A DNA stretch of 64,000 nt from Chryseobacterium indologenes (lineage in GTDB: Bacteria > Bacteroidota > Bacteroidia > Flavobacteriales > Weeksellaceae), in contig NZ_CP074372.1 of NCBI RefSeq assembly GCF_018362995.1, positions 3,844,001 through 3,908,000 of the forward strand, given 5' to 3'. This document shows positions 16,269-26,509 of this stretch, piece by piece. The notes beneath the pieces were generated by a model. That model was given only the letters and a program-made list of their open reading frames with translations, did no database searches and was not told the origin of the DNA. The first letter of the stretch is position 1. Each line of letters begins with the position of its first letter. A program made the position numbers and the translations under genes.

Positions 16269-17774
16269 TTAGCTTTCTGATGGATCAATGAGATTGCTGT
16301 TGTCAATAAGACTTTGCGGCAAATCTTTTTTATTTTTAATTCCCAAAGATTTCAACTTTTGAGTCTGGATCACAAGGTTGTCGTTTCCGGTATGAAGCTG
16401 TTTGTAAGCATCATTATAGACGTTTTTAGCCTGGTCAAGATTTCGTCCTACTTTTTCCAGGTTCTCTACAAAGCTTACAAATTTGTCATACAGTCGAGCA
16501 CCGCGTTCCGCAATTTCTATGGAGTTTCGGTTTTGATACTCGCGTTTCCAAAGATCAGCAATCAGTTTAAGAGAAGTAATAAGATTGCTTGGATTCAGAA
16601 GTAAGATTCTTCTTTCGTAAGCATAGTTCCAGAGATTCTGATCTGCCTGCATTGCTGCAATATAAGCGGGTTCACTAGGAATAAACATCATCACAAAGTC
16701 TAATGATTTTCCATAATCATCATATGCTTTTTGACTTAGTTGATTAATGTGGTTTTTAATTGAACCAAGATGCTGGCTCACTTTTATAGCATAAATATCA
16801 GCATCAGTTTCGTCTACCAGTTCTGTGAAAGCGGTAAGTGAGACTTTAGAATCAATGATGACATTTCTTTCATCAGGATATTTTACAACAGCATCCGGAC
16901 GCATTTTTTTTCCGGAAAATTCTGAGAATAAAGCCTTGTTATCTTCATCCCGCAATTCATGTTCCAGAAAATATTCTCTTCCTTTTACCAAACCTGATTT
17001 TTCCAGGATACTTTCCAGGATCATCTCGCCCCAGTTTCCCTGGGTTTTACTTTCTCCTTTAAGAGCGCGAGTTAGTTTTTTGGCGTCATCAGAAATCTGC
17101 TGGTTCAGTTCTGCCAGTTCTTTTACTTTTTCAGCAAGAGAGAAACGTTCTTTATTTTCCTTTTCGTAAGCTTCGTTGACCTTGTTTTTTAAATCAGCTA
17201 TTTTTTCATGGAAAGGCTCAAGGATATTTTTTAAGTTATTTTGATTTAAAGCAGTAAACTTTTCTGTTTTTTCTTCTAAAATTTTATTGGCAAGATTTTC
17301 AAACTGAAGTTTAGAATCTTCCTGGATTTTAATAATTTCTTCTTTCTGGGTATCAAGAGATTTTTGTAGGCCTTCATTCTTAGCAGAAAGCTCAGAGTTT
17401 TTAGCAAAAAGAGTCTGCTTTTCAATAAGGTGAGTTTCTATTTGAGATACCTGTCGCTGATTGATTTGCTTCAATTCCTGAAACTGGATGTTTAAGGAAG
17501 AATATTCTGCTGAGATTTTAGAAAATTCATTTTTCAGATCATCCAGAAGATCGTGTTGCAGCATATTGGCTTCTTTCTCTTTATTGATATTTTGAGTAAG
17601 CTCCTGAATTTTCAGGTTGGAATTTTCAAGATCAGATTGATTTTTAATGGATAGGGTGTTCAACTCATCATAAGAACTTCTTGAAACCATTGATGATTTC
17701 AGTGCAAAATATAATATGACAGCACCCAGTAAGCCACCGGCAATAAACCCAATAATTAAATATATCATCTCCAT
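16269..17774 (-). CDS. rmuC: DNA recombination protein RmuC
   Basis: 501 aa. An N-terminal transmembrane helix (~4-25) precedes a long coiled coil (~35-235, rich in Glu, Lys, Gln) and then the RmuC nuclease-like domain (~240-450; QGNWGEMILESILEKSGL, MRPDAVVKYPD, IDSKVSLTAF). The D...DSK arrangement fits a PD-(D/E)XK fold. Family knowledge: limits inversions at short inverted repeats and is implicated in DNA-protein crosslink handling. Length is typical. Confidence 0.93.
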   Translation of the reverse strand: MEMIYLIIGFIAGGLLGAVILYFALKSSMVSRSSYDELNTLSIKNQSDLENSNLKIQELTQNINKEKEANMLQHDLLDDLKNEFSKISAEYSSLNIQFQELKQINQRQVSQIETHLIEKQTLFAKNSELSAKNEGLQKSLDTQKEEIIKIQEDSKLQFENLANKILEEKTEKFTALNQNNLKNILEPFHEKIADLKNKVNEAYEKENKERFSLAEKVKELAELNQQISDDAKKLTRALKGESKTQGNWGEMILESILEKSGLVKGREYFLEHELRDEDNKALFSEFSGKKMRPDAVVKYPDERNVIIDSKVSLTAFTELVDETDADIYAIKVSQHLGSIKNHINQLSQKAYDDYGKSLDFVMMFIPSEPAYIAAMQADQNLWNYAYERRILLLNPSNLITSLKLIADLWKREYQNRNSIEIAERGARLYDKFVSFVENLEKVGRNLDQAKNVYNDAYKQLHTGNDNLVIQTQKLKSLGIKNKKDLPQSLIDNSNLIDPSES

Positions 17775-17946
17775 CTTCCAAAATTATGAAAAAAGGCTGG
17801 AAACTTTATGAGCAATACCAGTTGTTTGTGTTACTATTTTAAAATATAGATGTACCATTTGATAGAGCTCTAATGCTTCTCTCTTCCAGTCTCCAGCTTC
17901 CTTTCTTAATTAGAATACTTATATTTATAGGAAATTTCAGAGACTT

Positions 17947-18621
17947 ATGAATATTTTGTTGGTAGAAGATGATCAAAGAATCAGCAATTTTCTGATAAAA
18001 GGCCTTTCTGAGGCTGGATACAATCTAACCCTTGCCGATTCAGGAGAAAAGGCCAGAGAACTTCTTCATACCTATGATTTTGATATTATTTTAATGGATA
18101 TCATGCTTCCCGGTTTGGATGGAATGCAGCTTACTCAGATTATCAGATTTAAAGGAAATTATACTCCGATTTTGGTTCTAAGTGCCTTGAACAGCCCGGA
18201 TGATAAGATCAAAATGCTGGATATGGGTGCCGACGATTATTTATCAAAACCTTTCCATTTTGAAGAATTGATTTCAAGAATTAAAGCTTTAACCAGAAGA
18301 AATAAATTAAGCTATCAGAAAGAAGACCAATATCTGTCTTGCGGAAATATTATCATTGATACTGATCTTCATAAGGTAACACAGAATGATAAAGAAATTG
18401 AATTTTCCCCTACTGAATATAAACTTTTTACTTTCCTGATGGAGAATAAAAATAAGGTATTGAGCAGAACGCAGATTTTACATAAGGTATGGGGAATTGA
18501 TTTTGATAATACAACGAATGTAGTGGATGTTTATATTTCCTATGTCCGAAATAAAATTGACGAAACAGAACAGAAAATTATTCATACCGTAAAAGGAACC
18601 GGATATTTAATCAAAGACTGA
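17947..18621 (+). CDS. OmpR-family response regulator
   Basis: 224 aa. The receiver domain has Asp7/Asp8 (VEDDQ), phospho-acceptor Asp51 (ILMDIMLPG), the switch Ser/Thr region (VLSAL) and Lys101 (LSKPF). The C-terminal winged helix (~127-222) has EFSPTEYKLFTFLM and VDVYISYVRNKID. The histidine kinase starts 2 bases after its stop. The position upstream of tolC-adaptor-RND genes suggests metal-responsive control like CusR/CzcR; this is inference. Confidence 0.92.
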   Translation: MNILLVEDDQRISNFLIKGLSEAGYNLTLADSGEKARELLHTYDFDIILMDIMLPGLDGMQLTQIIRFKGNYTPILVLSALNSPDDKIKMLDMGADDYLSKPFHFEELISRIKALTRRNKLSYQKEDQYLSCGNIIIDTDLHKVTQNDKEIEFSPTEYKLFTFLMENKNKVLSRTQILHKVWGIDFDNTTNVVDVYISYVRNKIDETEQKIIHTVKGTGYLIKD

Positions 18622-18623
18622 AA

Positions 18624-19985
18624 ATGACGCTCAGAAATAGATTTACCCTTATTTCAAGCCTTTCATTCGGCATCGTTTCTATCATCACATCTGCGGTGAT
18701 ATTCTTTGCGTATTATGACAGTACTAAGATCTTTTATTTCGAAAAACTAAGGAATACGGCTCTTATTTCTGCCATTTACTATCTGGAAAAAGATGAGCTT
18801 CCAAAAGACAGACATGCTCAGATCAAGAAAGAGTACAACCATCTTATTCAGAATAACAGGGTAGCGGTCTATAATCAGAATAACGAAGTTACTTTTGGAC
18901 ATAACCTTAATGATAAGAATATAAAGCTTTCCCATTTGCAGTCAGTCCGGGCTAATAAAGGAATCCAGTTTATGTCTGATAACCAATTTTATTATGGGAT
19001 TTTTTATCCGGACAATCAGGGGGATTTCGTGGTTTTTGTAAAATCTTCAAATGATTCTTTTCAGTCGCAGATATTGAGACTGGCCATTATTATGCTTTCG
19101 GTATTGGTAATTGGTTTGCTTGCTATTTATTTTTTGAGCCGCTATCTATCAAAGGTGGTTTATAAGCCTATTTCCAATGTTGTAGAGCTTATCAATAAAG
19201 TGGAGTACAACAATATCTCTACTGCAATTACTTCTACCAATACGAATGATGAGATTGAAGATCTTATTAAATCGTACAATAAACTGCTGGGAAGGATTTC
19301 TGAAAACGTCCTTTTGCAGCAGAATTTTATCAATTATGTTTCTCATGAATTTAAAACTCCTTTGGCTGCTATCTCCGGAAATCTGGAAGTTTTCGCCCAA
19401 AGAGACAGAACTCCGGAAGAGTATAGGGAAGTAGCGAAAGAATCATTAGAAAATGTATACGAGATTGAAAATATTCTAAACAATCTTTTGCTGATGTCAG
19501 GAATGACAAAACTTGAGTCTTCCCATAAACAAATGAGAGTGGATGAGCTGATCTGGAAAATTTATGAAAAATTGGAACCTAAGGCAAAAGAAAACAACTC
19601 ATCCATTAAAATACAGCTTCAGGTAACAAAACCTGCCTTGCTGGAATTCCCAGGAAACGAAACATTACTTTACCTTGCTATATATAATATTGTTGAAAAT
19701 GCGATTAAGTATTCTTACGATAAACCTGTAGTGCTTACTTTGTCTGAAAAAGAAAATCAACTGTATATTGAAGTTCGGGACGAAGGACGAGGAATTCCTA
19801 AAGAAGATCTTGCTAAAATATCCGAAACCTTCTACAGGGGAAAAAATGTAGATACGGTGAAAGGGAGCGGAATTGGTTTATCCCTTTCAAAAAGTATCTT
19901 CGATCATCATCATATTATAATGAAAATTGATTCCGTTGTCAATAAAGGGACATCGGTTACTCTCAAATTTCCGGCTCACTCATAA
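18624..19985 (+). CDS. Sensor histidine kinase, cognate to the upstream regulator
   Basis: 453 aa. Transmembrane helix ~10-30, a periplasmic sensor of ~120 residues, a second helix ~153-171, HAMP-like linker, then HisKA with His241 (INYVSHEFKTPLAA), N box (YNIVENAIKYS), G1 (DEGRGIPKEDL) and G2 (GSGIGLSLSKS). Family knowledge: autophosphorylates and transfers to the paired regulator. The signal is unknown; downstream efflux genes suggest a metal ion. The sensor domain has no obvious His/Met cluster. Confidence 0.92.
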   Translation: MTLRNRFTLISSLSFGIVSIITSAVIFFAYYDSTKIFYFEKLRNTALISAIYYLEKDELPKDRHAQIKKEYNHLIQNNRVAVYNQNNEVTFGHNLNDKNIKLSHLQSVRANKGIQFMSDNQFYYGIFYPDNQGDFVVFVKSSNDSFQSQILRLAIIMLSVLVIGLLAIYFLSRYLSKVVYKPISNVVELINKVEYNNISTAITSTNTNDEIEDLIKSYNKLLGRISENVLLQQNFINYVSHEFKTPLAAISGNLEVFAQRDRTPEEYREVAKESLENVYEIENILNNLLLMSGMTKLESSHKQMRVDELIWKIYEKLEPKAKENNSSIKIQLQVTKPALLEFPGNETLLYLAIYNIVENAIKYSYDKPVVLTLSEKENQLYIEVRDEGRGIPKEDLAKISETFYRGKNVDTVKGSGIGLSLSKSIFDHHHIIMKIDSVVNKGTSVTLKFPAHS

Positions 19986-20102
19986 TCGTGTTATTTGTGA
20001 AATTATTCGTGTTTTTTGTGTTTCAAAAAGTTCTAATCAAACTCTAATGTTGAACTAACCGAATTTTAATTTTCTTTAAAATTCCCTCTAATATTAGACG
20101 AA

Positions 20103-20110
20103 TAGCTTTG
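20103..20110 (+). promoter_or_regulatory. -7 element of the efflux operon (TAGCTTTG)
   Basis: Exact TAnnTTTG match 20 bases upstream of the TTG start at 20131. No TTG -33 box is present at the normal distance, which would fit activator-dependent transcription by the adjacent response regulator. Confidence 0.5.
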
Positions 20111-20130
20111 TGGTCTTAAAATAAAAGATC

Positions 20131-21405
20131 TTGAAGAAGCTATTTTTAACCCTATTTTATATTCACTGTTTCAGTTTCTTTTCAGCGCAGATTTCAGATA
20201 CTATGAAAATCAGCAGAAAGGAAGCTGAAACTATTTTTCTGGCTAAAAACCTTGACCTTATTGCGCAGAAGCTTGAAATTTCACAAGCAGAAGCAAGAAC
20301 TGTTCAGGCTAAATACTGGCCCAATCCCAAATTAAGCATCAGTGAAGTGAATCTATGGAGAACTTACGATATAGAAGAACAGCCTGCACTCATTGGAAAC
20401 TGGGGGAAAAATATACAGATCTCTGCTGAAATAGAGCAGGTGATTCAGACTGCCGGAAAGAGAAGAAAAAATATTGAGCTTCAGAAAATAGAAGTGGAAG
20501 GAGAGAAGTATGAACTGCAGGAAGTATTGCGTGAGCTTAAGAAAACACTGAGAAATACAATCACTGAAATTCTTTACAATCAGGAACAGCAGAAAATCTA
20601 TCAGGGACAGATTGCTTCCATTGAGAAATTAACAAAATCCTATAATAATCAATTGACGCTGGGAAATATCAGCAAAGCTGAATATGTCAGGCTGAAAGCA
20701 CAGGAAATTGAATTCAAGAAAAAACTGATTTCATTAAAACAGGAAATTGAAGATCAGCAGGTAGAACTGAAAGCCTTATTGATGGTGCCTTCTCAAACAT
20801 ATCTGGTGATTTCAGACTCATTTGTCATGCCTGAAAAACAACTTTCAGAACTGGAAGTGAACCAATGGATGGAAAAGGCAAAAGAAAACCGTCCCGACAT
20901 CATGATCTCAAAAAATAAAGAAAAACACGCCGCCAAAAATCTGGAAATTCAAAATGCCATGAAAACACCGGACGTAGCTGTTTCTATTGGATACGACCGT
21001 GGGGGAAATATTATGAAAGACTTTATAGGGCTGGGAGTTTCTATGGATCTTCCCATTTTCGACCGAAACAAAGGGAATATCCAGGAAGCGAAACTTGAAA
21101 TCGAGAAAAGTAAACTTGAGACCCGTAAAAATATGCTCAAGTCAGAAAACGAAATTGTCTCTGTTTTTAGAAACTATATCAGAACACAGCAGGTTTCAGA
21201 AGAAATCGATGATAGCTATGAATCTACATTGGATGGATTGCTGGTAAGCCACGAGAAAAACTTCAGACTAAGAAATATCAGCATGCTGGAATACATGGAT
21301 TTTCTGGATACTTATATCGGAAACAAAATGATCATCCTGGATACAAAAAAAGAACTTAATCAATACTACGAAAACCTGCAGTATGTTGTAGGACAAGACT
21401 TATAA
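20131..21405 (+). CDS. TolC-family outer membrane efflux protein (CzcC-like)
   Basis: 424 aa starting at TTG 20131, which gives a signal peptide ending FFSAQ; the next Met (SDTMKISRKEAE) would lose it. Two OEP repeats are visible as long helices (YWPNPKLSISE; later DVAVSIGYDRGG, GVSMDLPIFDRNKGN). Family knowledge: the outer membrane channel of tripartite efflux pumps. First gene of a three-gene operon, 3 bases from the adaptor gene. CzcC-like by context with the heavy-metal-type RND pump. Confidence 0.88.
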   Translation: MKKLFLTLFYIHCFSFFSAQISDTMKISRKEAETIFLAKNLDLIAQKLEISQAEARTVQAKYWPNPKLSISEVNLWRTYDIEEQPALIGNWGKNIQISAEIEQVIQTAGKRRKNIELQKIEVEGEKYELQEVLRELKKTLRNTITEILYNQEQQKIYQGQIASIEKLTKSYNNQLTLGNISKAEYVRLKAQEIEFKKKLISLKQEIEDQQVELKALLMVPSQTYLVISDSFVMPEKQLSELEVNQWMEKAKENRPDIMISKNKEKHAAKNLEIQNAMKTPDVAVSIGYDRGGNIMKDFIGLGVSMDLPIFDRNKGNIQEAKLEIEKSKLETRKNMLKSENEIVSVFRNYIRTQQVSEEIDDSYESTLDGLLVSHEKNFRLRNISMLEYMDFLDTYIGNKMIILDTKKELNQYYENLQYVVGQDL

Positions 21406-21408
21406 GAT

Positions 21409-22524
21409 ATGAACAAAATGATTACAAAATACATTGCTGCGGCTTACCTGTCTGCCCTCATTATTTTTACAGGCTGTGCCGGAAAAGAAGAAAATAAGGA
21501 AGCTGAAAAAAGCTATTGCATCAGTAAAGAGCTTAAAAAAGATATTAAGCTCGTAAAAGCAGAAATGCTTCCCATAGAAGAAAGTATCACGCTCACTGGA
21601 GAAGTGGAAAGCAATTCGGATAAAACAGTTCCTTTTGTAAGCCTTGTAGACGGAGTTGTGATTGATACTTATTTTTCCCTTGGAGATTATGTAAAAAAAG
21701 GACAGACGCTGGCCAGTGTAAAAAGTATGGCTGTGAACGAAATGCAGGATGATACCCAAACTTTGCAGGCTCAGCTGGCAGTAGCGAAGAGAAAGCTGTC
21801 TTCCGTAGAAGCGATGTATAAAGATGATATCGCCTCTCAGAAAGATTTGCAGGAAGCGCGTTCCGAAGTCGCCATTTTGCAGTCTAATATTTCCAAGACA
21901 CAGAAAAATATGCAGCTGTATTCAGCAGGTGGGAATACCATTCAGATCAAAGCGCCTGCGGACGGATATGTTATCTCCAAAAATATTTCCAAAGGAATGC
22001 CGGTTACAGCAGGTGGAGACCAGCTTTTTACCATTTCCAATCTGGATAAAGTATGGGTAATGGCGAATGTGTACGCAACCAATATGAGACACGTTTATGT
22101 AGACCAACCTGTAGTAGTGAAGACTCTAGCTTATCCGGATGACAGTTTTTCCGGAAAGATTGATAATATTTCCCAGGTTTTCAATGAAAATGAAAGAGTA
22201 CTCAAAGCGAAAATCATTATGGATAATAATGGAATGAAGCTAAGACCGGGAATGTCTGCAGATGTAGTATTACCGGTGAATTCACAAAATAAAAGTGCAC
22301 TGGCTATTCCTGCGAAAGCTTTAATCTTTGATAATAACCAAAGCTATGTTGTAGTCTACAAAAAAGACTGCGAACTTGAGATAAGACCCGTGACAGAGAT
22401 CGCTTCCAATAGCCAGTATATCTATGTAGAAGGTAATTTAAAACCAGGTGAAAATGTCATTGCTTCCAACGGGCTGCTGATCTATGAGAACCTGAAAAAC
22501 CAATTAAATAATTCCACGAAGTAA
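21409..22524 (+). CDS. RND efflux periplasmic adaptor (CzcB/CusB-like), lipoprotein
   Basis: 371 aa. Lipoprotein signal ending FTGCAG, then the membrane-fusion-protein fold: biotinyl-lipoyl halves (VDGVVIDTYFSLGDYVKKGQ and IKAPADGYVISKNISKGMPV), a helical hairpin (~105-175) and beta-barrel and membrane-proximal domains. Met4 is an alternative start. It links the RND pump to the TolC-like channel in the periplasm. The stop overlaps the pump start (TAATG). Confidence 0.9.
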   Translation: MNKMITKYIAAAYLSALIIFTGCAGKEENKEAEKSYCISKELKKDIKLVKAEMLPIEESITLTGEVESNSDKTVPFVSLVDGVVIDTYFSLGDYVKKGQTLASVKSMAVNEMQDDTQTLQAQLAVAKRKLSSVEAMYKDDIASQKDLQEARSEVAILQSNISKTQKNMQLYSAGGNTIQIKAPADGYVISKNISKGMPVTAGGDQLFTISNLDKVWVMANVYATNMRHVYVDQPVVVKTLAYPDDSFSGKIDNISQVFNENERVLKAKIIMDNNGMKLRPGMSADVVLPVNSQNKSALAIPAKALIFDNNQSYVVVYKKDCELEIRPVTEIASNSQYIYVEGNLKPGENVIASNGLLIYENLKNQLNNSTK

Positions 22525-25500
22525 TGCGAAAATTTGTACAGAATATAGTTTCCTTCTCTTTAAAAAACTCATTGATTGTTCTTTTGGGAACTTTTCTATT
22601 GCTTGCCGGAGGAATCTATTCCTATATACATACTCCTATTGAAGCATTTCCGGATGTTACCAATACCAGAGTAAGAGTCATTACCCAATGGCCGGGAAGA
22701 AGTGCTGAAGAAATAGAAAAATTTGTCACCTTACCCATTTCAAAGGAAATGAATGCTATCCCGAATAAAACATCTGTGCGTTCTATTTCCCTTTTCGGAT
22801 TATCTGTGGTTACTGTGATTTTTGATGATCATGTCAATGATTTTTATGCACAGCAATATGCATCTAATAAGCTGGGAAATGTAGATCTTCCCGCAGGAGC
22901 CGAATACAGTATTGAGCCTCCTTCCGGGGCAACCGGTGAAATTTACCGGTATATCATTAAAAGTAAACTTCCGATCAAAGAAGTTACCTCCATTCAGGAT
23001 TGGGTAGTGGAAAGAGAATTGCTTGCCGTTCCCGGTGTGGCAGATGTAGTAAGCTTTGGTGGAGAAGAAAAAACATATGAAATAAAAATTAACCCTACGG
23101 AATTACACAATTACGACCTTTCCCCCCTGGATGTGTATGAAGCAGTTTCGAAGAGTAATATTAATGTAGGAGGAGATGTAGTAGCAAAAGGAGATCAGGC
23201 TTATGTAGTGAGGGGGATCGGTCTTTTAGAGAAAAAAGAAGATATTGAGAATATTCAGATCGAGGTAAAAGGTTCTACACCAATTTTGGTAAAGCACGTT
23301 GCTGAAGTAAAAGTTTCTGCAAAACCAAGATTGGGGCAGGTAGGGTATAACAAGGAAAATGATGTTGTAGAAGGAATTGTGATCATGCTTCGTGGTGAAA
23401 ATCCAAGCGAAGTCATAGCAAGACTGAAAGACAGAATAGAACAGCTGAATGGAGGAGAACTGCCGGGAGATGTTCAGATTGTTCCGATTATTGACCGGAC
23501 AGAACTGGTCAATACAACTGTTCATACCGTTTCCAAAAACCTTATTGAAGGAGTTATTCTAGTTTCCATCATTGTATTTATATTCCTTTACAACTGGAGA
23601 ACAACCTTTATTGTAGCATCGGTAATTCCTTTGGCGTTCCTGTTTGCTATAATTATGCTCAAAATTCAGGGTTTGCCGGCCAACCTGATTTCAATGGGAG
23701 CACTGGATTTCGGACTGCTTCTGGAAGGAACCCTCGTCATTGTCGAACACGTCTTTGTCGCCCTCGAAGTTAAAGCCAAGAAAATAGGGCTGAAAAGATT
23801 CAACAAAATATCAAAACTGGGAATCATCAAGAAAAGCGCAGGAAGCGTAGCAAGTTATATTTTCTTTGCCTTGTTGATTCTTATCGTTGCCCTGATGCCG
23901 ATTTTCTCTTTCCAGAAAGTAGAAGGTAAAATGTTCTCTCCTTTAGCATTTACACTGGGATATGCTTTATTAGGATCTTTGATCTTAAGTTTAACATATG
24001 TTCCGGCAATGTGTAAGCTTTTACTGACAAAAAATATTGAAGAGAAAGAAAATTTTATTTCAAGATTCTTCAGAGTCAATATCTATAGAATTTACGAATT
24101 CAGTGACCGTCACAAAAAAGGATTTATCATTGGTTTCGTTGCTTTGCTTGCAGTCTGTGGATGGAGATTCTCCAATTATGGATCTGAATTTTTACCCAAG
24201 CTGAATGAAGGCGCCATCTATGTAAGAGCAACCCTTCCAAACAGTGTCAATCTGGATGAATCGGTACGGTTAACCAAAGAAATGAAAGAAATTCTTATGA
24301 AATATGATGAAGTGAAATTTGTCATGACTCAGACAGGCCGTCCGAATGATGGTACCGATCCAACAGGTTTCTTTAATATCGAATTTAATATTCAACTCAA
24401 ACCGGAGAATGAATGGAAGAAAAAAATATCCAAAGATGAACTTCTCGAAGAAATGAGAGTTTCTCTTGAAAAATATCCGGGAATCAACTTTGGATTCAGT
24501 CAGCCGATTCAGGATAATGTGGAAGAATATGTAGCAGGAGTAAAAGCTCCGTTGGTCATTAAAATTTTCGGGAATGATTTATTTGAGCTAGAAAATTATG
24601 CCAATAAAGTGGCCAATTCCATCAGAACGGTTCCGGGAATATCGGACGTGAATGTTTTCAAAAATATCGGACTTCCGGAATTGAGAATACAGCTTCATGA
24701 TTCTAAAATGGCAAAATATGGTGTTTCCACAGCAGATGCACAGGCCGTGATTGAAATGACGATCGGAGGACAGGCAGCAACCAAATTTTATGAAGAAGAA
24801 AGAATGTTTGACGTCATGCTTAGGTTTGAGAAGCAATACCGTGATACACCGGAAAAAATGGGAAATATTCTCATCCCGACTCAGGATAATAAGAAAGTGC
24901 CGTTGAAAGAAATTGCCACCATAGATTATCACACCGGACCATCATTTATTTACCGTGAAGGAAACAGCAGATATATCGGAGTCGGATTTAATATTGAGGG
25001 ACGTGACCTTGGAAGTACCATTAAAGAAGCCAAAGCCAAAGTAGATAAAGAAGTAAAGCTTCCAAAGAATCATAAAATGACATGGGCAGGGGAATTTGAG
25101 AGCAAAGAAAGAGCTGCAAAACAGCTGGCAATGGTAGTACCGATTTCTTTAGTTTTGATTCTGATGCTGTTGTATTTCAATTTCGGGAATGTAAAAGATA
25201 CACTGATTTCTTCTATTACCTTGGCGTTTGCATTTATCGGAGGATTTTTATCCCTTTGGTTTACGGGAACCATTTTTGGAATTTCAGCAGGAATCGGGTT
25301 TATTATTCTTTTCGGAGTGGCCACCATAGATGGTATCGTTCTGATTGGAGTGATGAAAGAGAATCTGCAAAACAGAATGTCACTCAAAGAATCCATTGCT
25401 CTGGGAGTGAAAAGCAGAATCCGTCCGGTAGTAATGATTGCCCTGATGGGATCTATGGGACTTCTTCCGGCAGCAATGTCCAATGGAATGGGATCGGAAA

Positions 25501-25622
25501 TTCAGAAACCTTTAGCCATTATGATTGTCGGAGGACTGATTATCTGTATGCTGTTGTCATTTACTGTGTTACCAATTATTTTCCATTATGCTTATCGCAA
25601 AAAGCAAAAGGACGCAATATAG
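22524..25622 (+). CDS. Heavy-metal-type RND efflux pump (CzcA/CusA family)
   Basis: 1032 aa, family length. About 12 transmembrane helices with two large periplasmic loops; N-terminal HTPIEAFPDVTNTRV is typical of HME-RND. The signature helix reads DFGLLLEGTLVIVE: Asp395 and Glu408 align with CzcA Asp402 and Glu415, but the second acidic residue (Asp408 in CzcA) is Glu401 here. Family knowledge: proton-driven export of Co/Zn/Cd/Ni or Cu/Ag. The ion cannot be decided. Last gene of the operon, followed by a strong terminator. Confidence 0.92.
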   Translation: MRKFVQNIVSFSLKNSLIVLLGTFLLLAGGIYSYIHTPIEAFPDVTNTRVRVITQWPGRSAEEIEKFVTLPISKEMNAIPNKTSVRSISLFGLSVVTVIFDDHVNDFYAQQYASNKLGNVDLPAGAEYSIEPPSGATGEIYRYIIKSKLPIKEVTSIQDWVVERELLAVPGVADVVSFGGEEKTYEIKINPTELHNYDLSPLDVYEAVSKSNINVGGDVVAKGDQAYVVRGIGLLEKKEDIENIQIEVKGSTPILVKHVAEVKVSAKPRLGQVGYNKENDVVEGIVIMLRGENPSEVIARLKDRIEQLNGGELPGDVQIVPIIDRTELVNTTVHTVSKNLIEGVILVSIIVFIFLYNWRTTFIVASVIPLAFLFAIIMLKIQGLPANLISMGALDFGLLLEGTLVIVEHVFVALEVKAKKIGLKRFNKISKLGIIKKSAGSVASYIFFALLILIVALMPIFSFQKVEGKMFSPLAFTLGYALLGSLILSLTYVPAMCKLLLTKNIEEKENFISRFFRVNIYRIYEFSDRHKKGFIIGFVALLAVCGWRFSNYGSEFLPKLNEGAIYVRATLPNSVNLDESVRLTKEMKEILMKYDEVKFVMTQTGRPNDGTDPTGFFNIEFNIQLKPENEWKKKISKDELLEEMRVSLEKYPGINFGFSQPIQDNVEEYVAGVKAPLVIKIFGNDLFELENYANKVANSIRTVPGISDVNVFKNIGLPELRIQLHDSKMAKYGVSTADAQAVIEMTIGGQAATKFYEEERMFDVMLRFEKQYRDTPEKMGNILIPTQDNKKVPLKEIATIDYHTGPSFIYREGNSRYIGVGFNIEGRDLGSTIKEAKAKVDKEVKLPKNHKMTWAGEFESKERAAKQLAMVVPISLVLILMLLYFNFGNVKDTLISSITLAFAFIGGFLSLWFTGTIFGISAGIGFIILFGVATIDGIVLIGVMKENLQNRMSLKESIALGVKSRIRPVVMIALMGSMGLLPAAMSNGMGSEIQKPLAIMIVGGLIICMLLSFTVLPIIFHYAYRKKQKDAI

Positions 25623-25645
25623 TTTCTTTTATTTTGTTCATTATG

Positions 25646-25680
25646 AGCCGGGATCCGTGAGGAAGATCCCGGTTTTTTTT
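25646..25680 (+). terminator. Terminator of the efflux operon
   Basis: CCGGGATC pairs with GATCCCGG across a 9-base loop, then T8. Confidence 0.85.
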
Positions 25681-25681
25681 G

Positions 25682-26437
25682 TTATGAATTTTTTGTAGAT
25701 TCTAAAATTTCAATATTTTTCACCACATCACTGCTTTCGCATTTTTTAAGTTCTTTTAAAAGGGAAGGAGTGAGGATTTTCGGATTCAGAATTTGGGTGG
25801 CAACTTTTGCTGCTGCATAATCTACAATGCCAATTACAGATTCTCTTAAGAAATTGGGAGTATTGGATGCAATGACTGCGGTTGCCCAGGAAGTGTCTCT
25901 TGCTTTGGAAATGGCAAAATCAAGTACGGCATTGTCTTTCCCATTGGATAGTTTATCAATAAGATCTACAGGATAGCAAATTTTGTTTAAAGAGGTTTGT
26001 ACATCCTGATTAATGGAAGCAATGATAGTATTAATGTTTTCAAAATCTTTTTTCAAAGGATTTATTTTCCGGTAAGGCATGATTGAAGCTGCAGAAATAC
26101 CAAGGTCGAGATTGATGTGTGCATTCATTCCCAAAAATATATGCTGTAGGATCAACAGGTTTTTATTTTTGCTGGCTTCAAAGGCAATATACCATGAATT
26201 TGTACATTTCTCTCCTTTACTGTAACTCTCCCATGCCTGAATGTATCTTTGTGCAAAAGCAAGATCCAGTAATGTCATTCTTAGGTTGTCTTCAAATTTT
26301 TTCTGCTGAATACCTTTCAGAACCTGCGCAGTCATGATCCTGTACGTACAGGCAAAATATCCTGCCGGACTTTGATTTTCTTTACACCAGATGATAATTT
26401 CATCTAGTTTTTTAAGAACTTCTTCAATGGTTTTCAT
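25682..26437 (-). CDS. DUF5995-like protein
   Basis: 251 aa, helical and soluble, without signal peptide. The motif LQHIFLGMNAHINLDLGISA (~97-116) is what I associate with DUF5995, a family of unknown function whose conserved His/Asn/Asp could bind a metal. Other features: a Trp pair in AQRYIQAWESY and a C-terminal YAAAKVATQILNP. It lies downstream on the same strand of the double-glycine peptide gene (26510-26743). The 5' flank is part of a duplicated ~300-base segment. Confidence 0.65.
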   Translation of the reverse strand: MKTIEEVLKKLDEIIIWCKENQSPAGYFACTYRIMTAQVLKGIQQKKFEDNLRMTLLDLAFAQRYIQAWESYSKGEKCTNSWYIAFEASKNKNLLILQHIFLGMNAHINLDLGISAASIMPYRKINPLKKDFENINTIIASINQDVQTSLNKICYPVDLIDKLSNGKDNAVLDFAISKARDTSWATAVIASNTPNFLRESVIGIVDYAAAKVATQILNPKILTPSLLKELKKCESSDVVKNIEILESTKNS

Positions 26438-26463
26438 GGTGGGTTTTGTTTATTTAAAGATAC

Positions 26464-26492
26464 TAAAAAAGTGAGCCGGAAAGCTCACTTTA
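26464..26492 (-). terminator. Terminator of the peptide gene
   Basis: On the minus strand AAGTGAGC pairs with GCTCACTT, then T6. The same hairpin in the duplicate copy near 27892-27915 has mismatches. Confidence 0.7.
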
Positions 26493-26509
26493 TGTATTGT
26501 TCATTCAGA

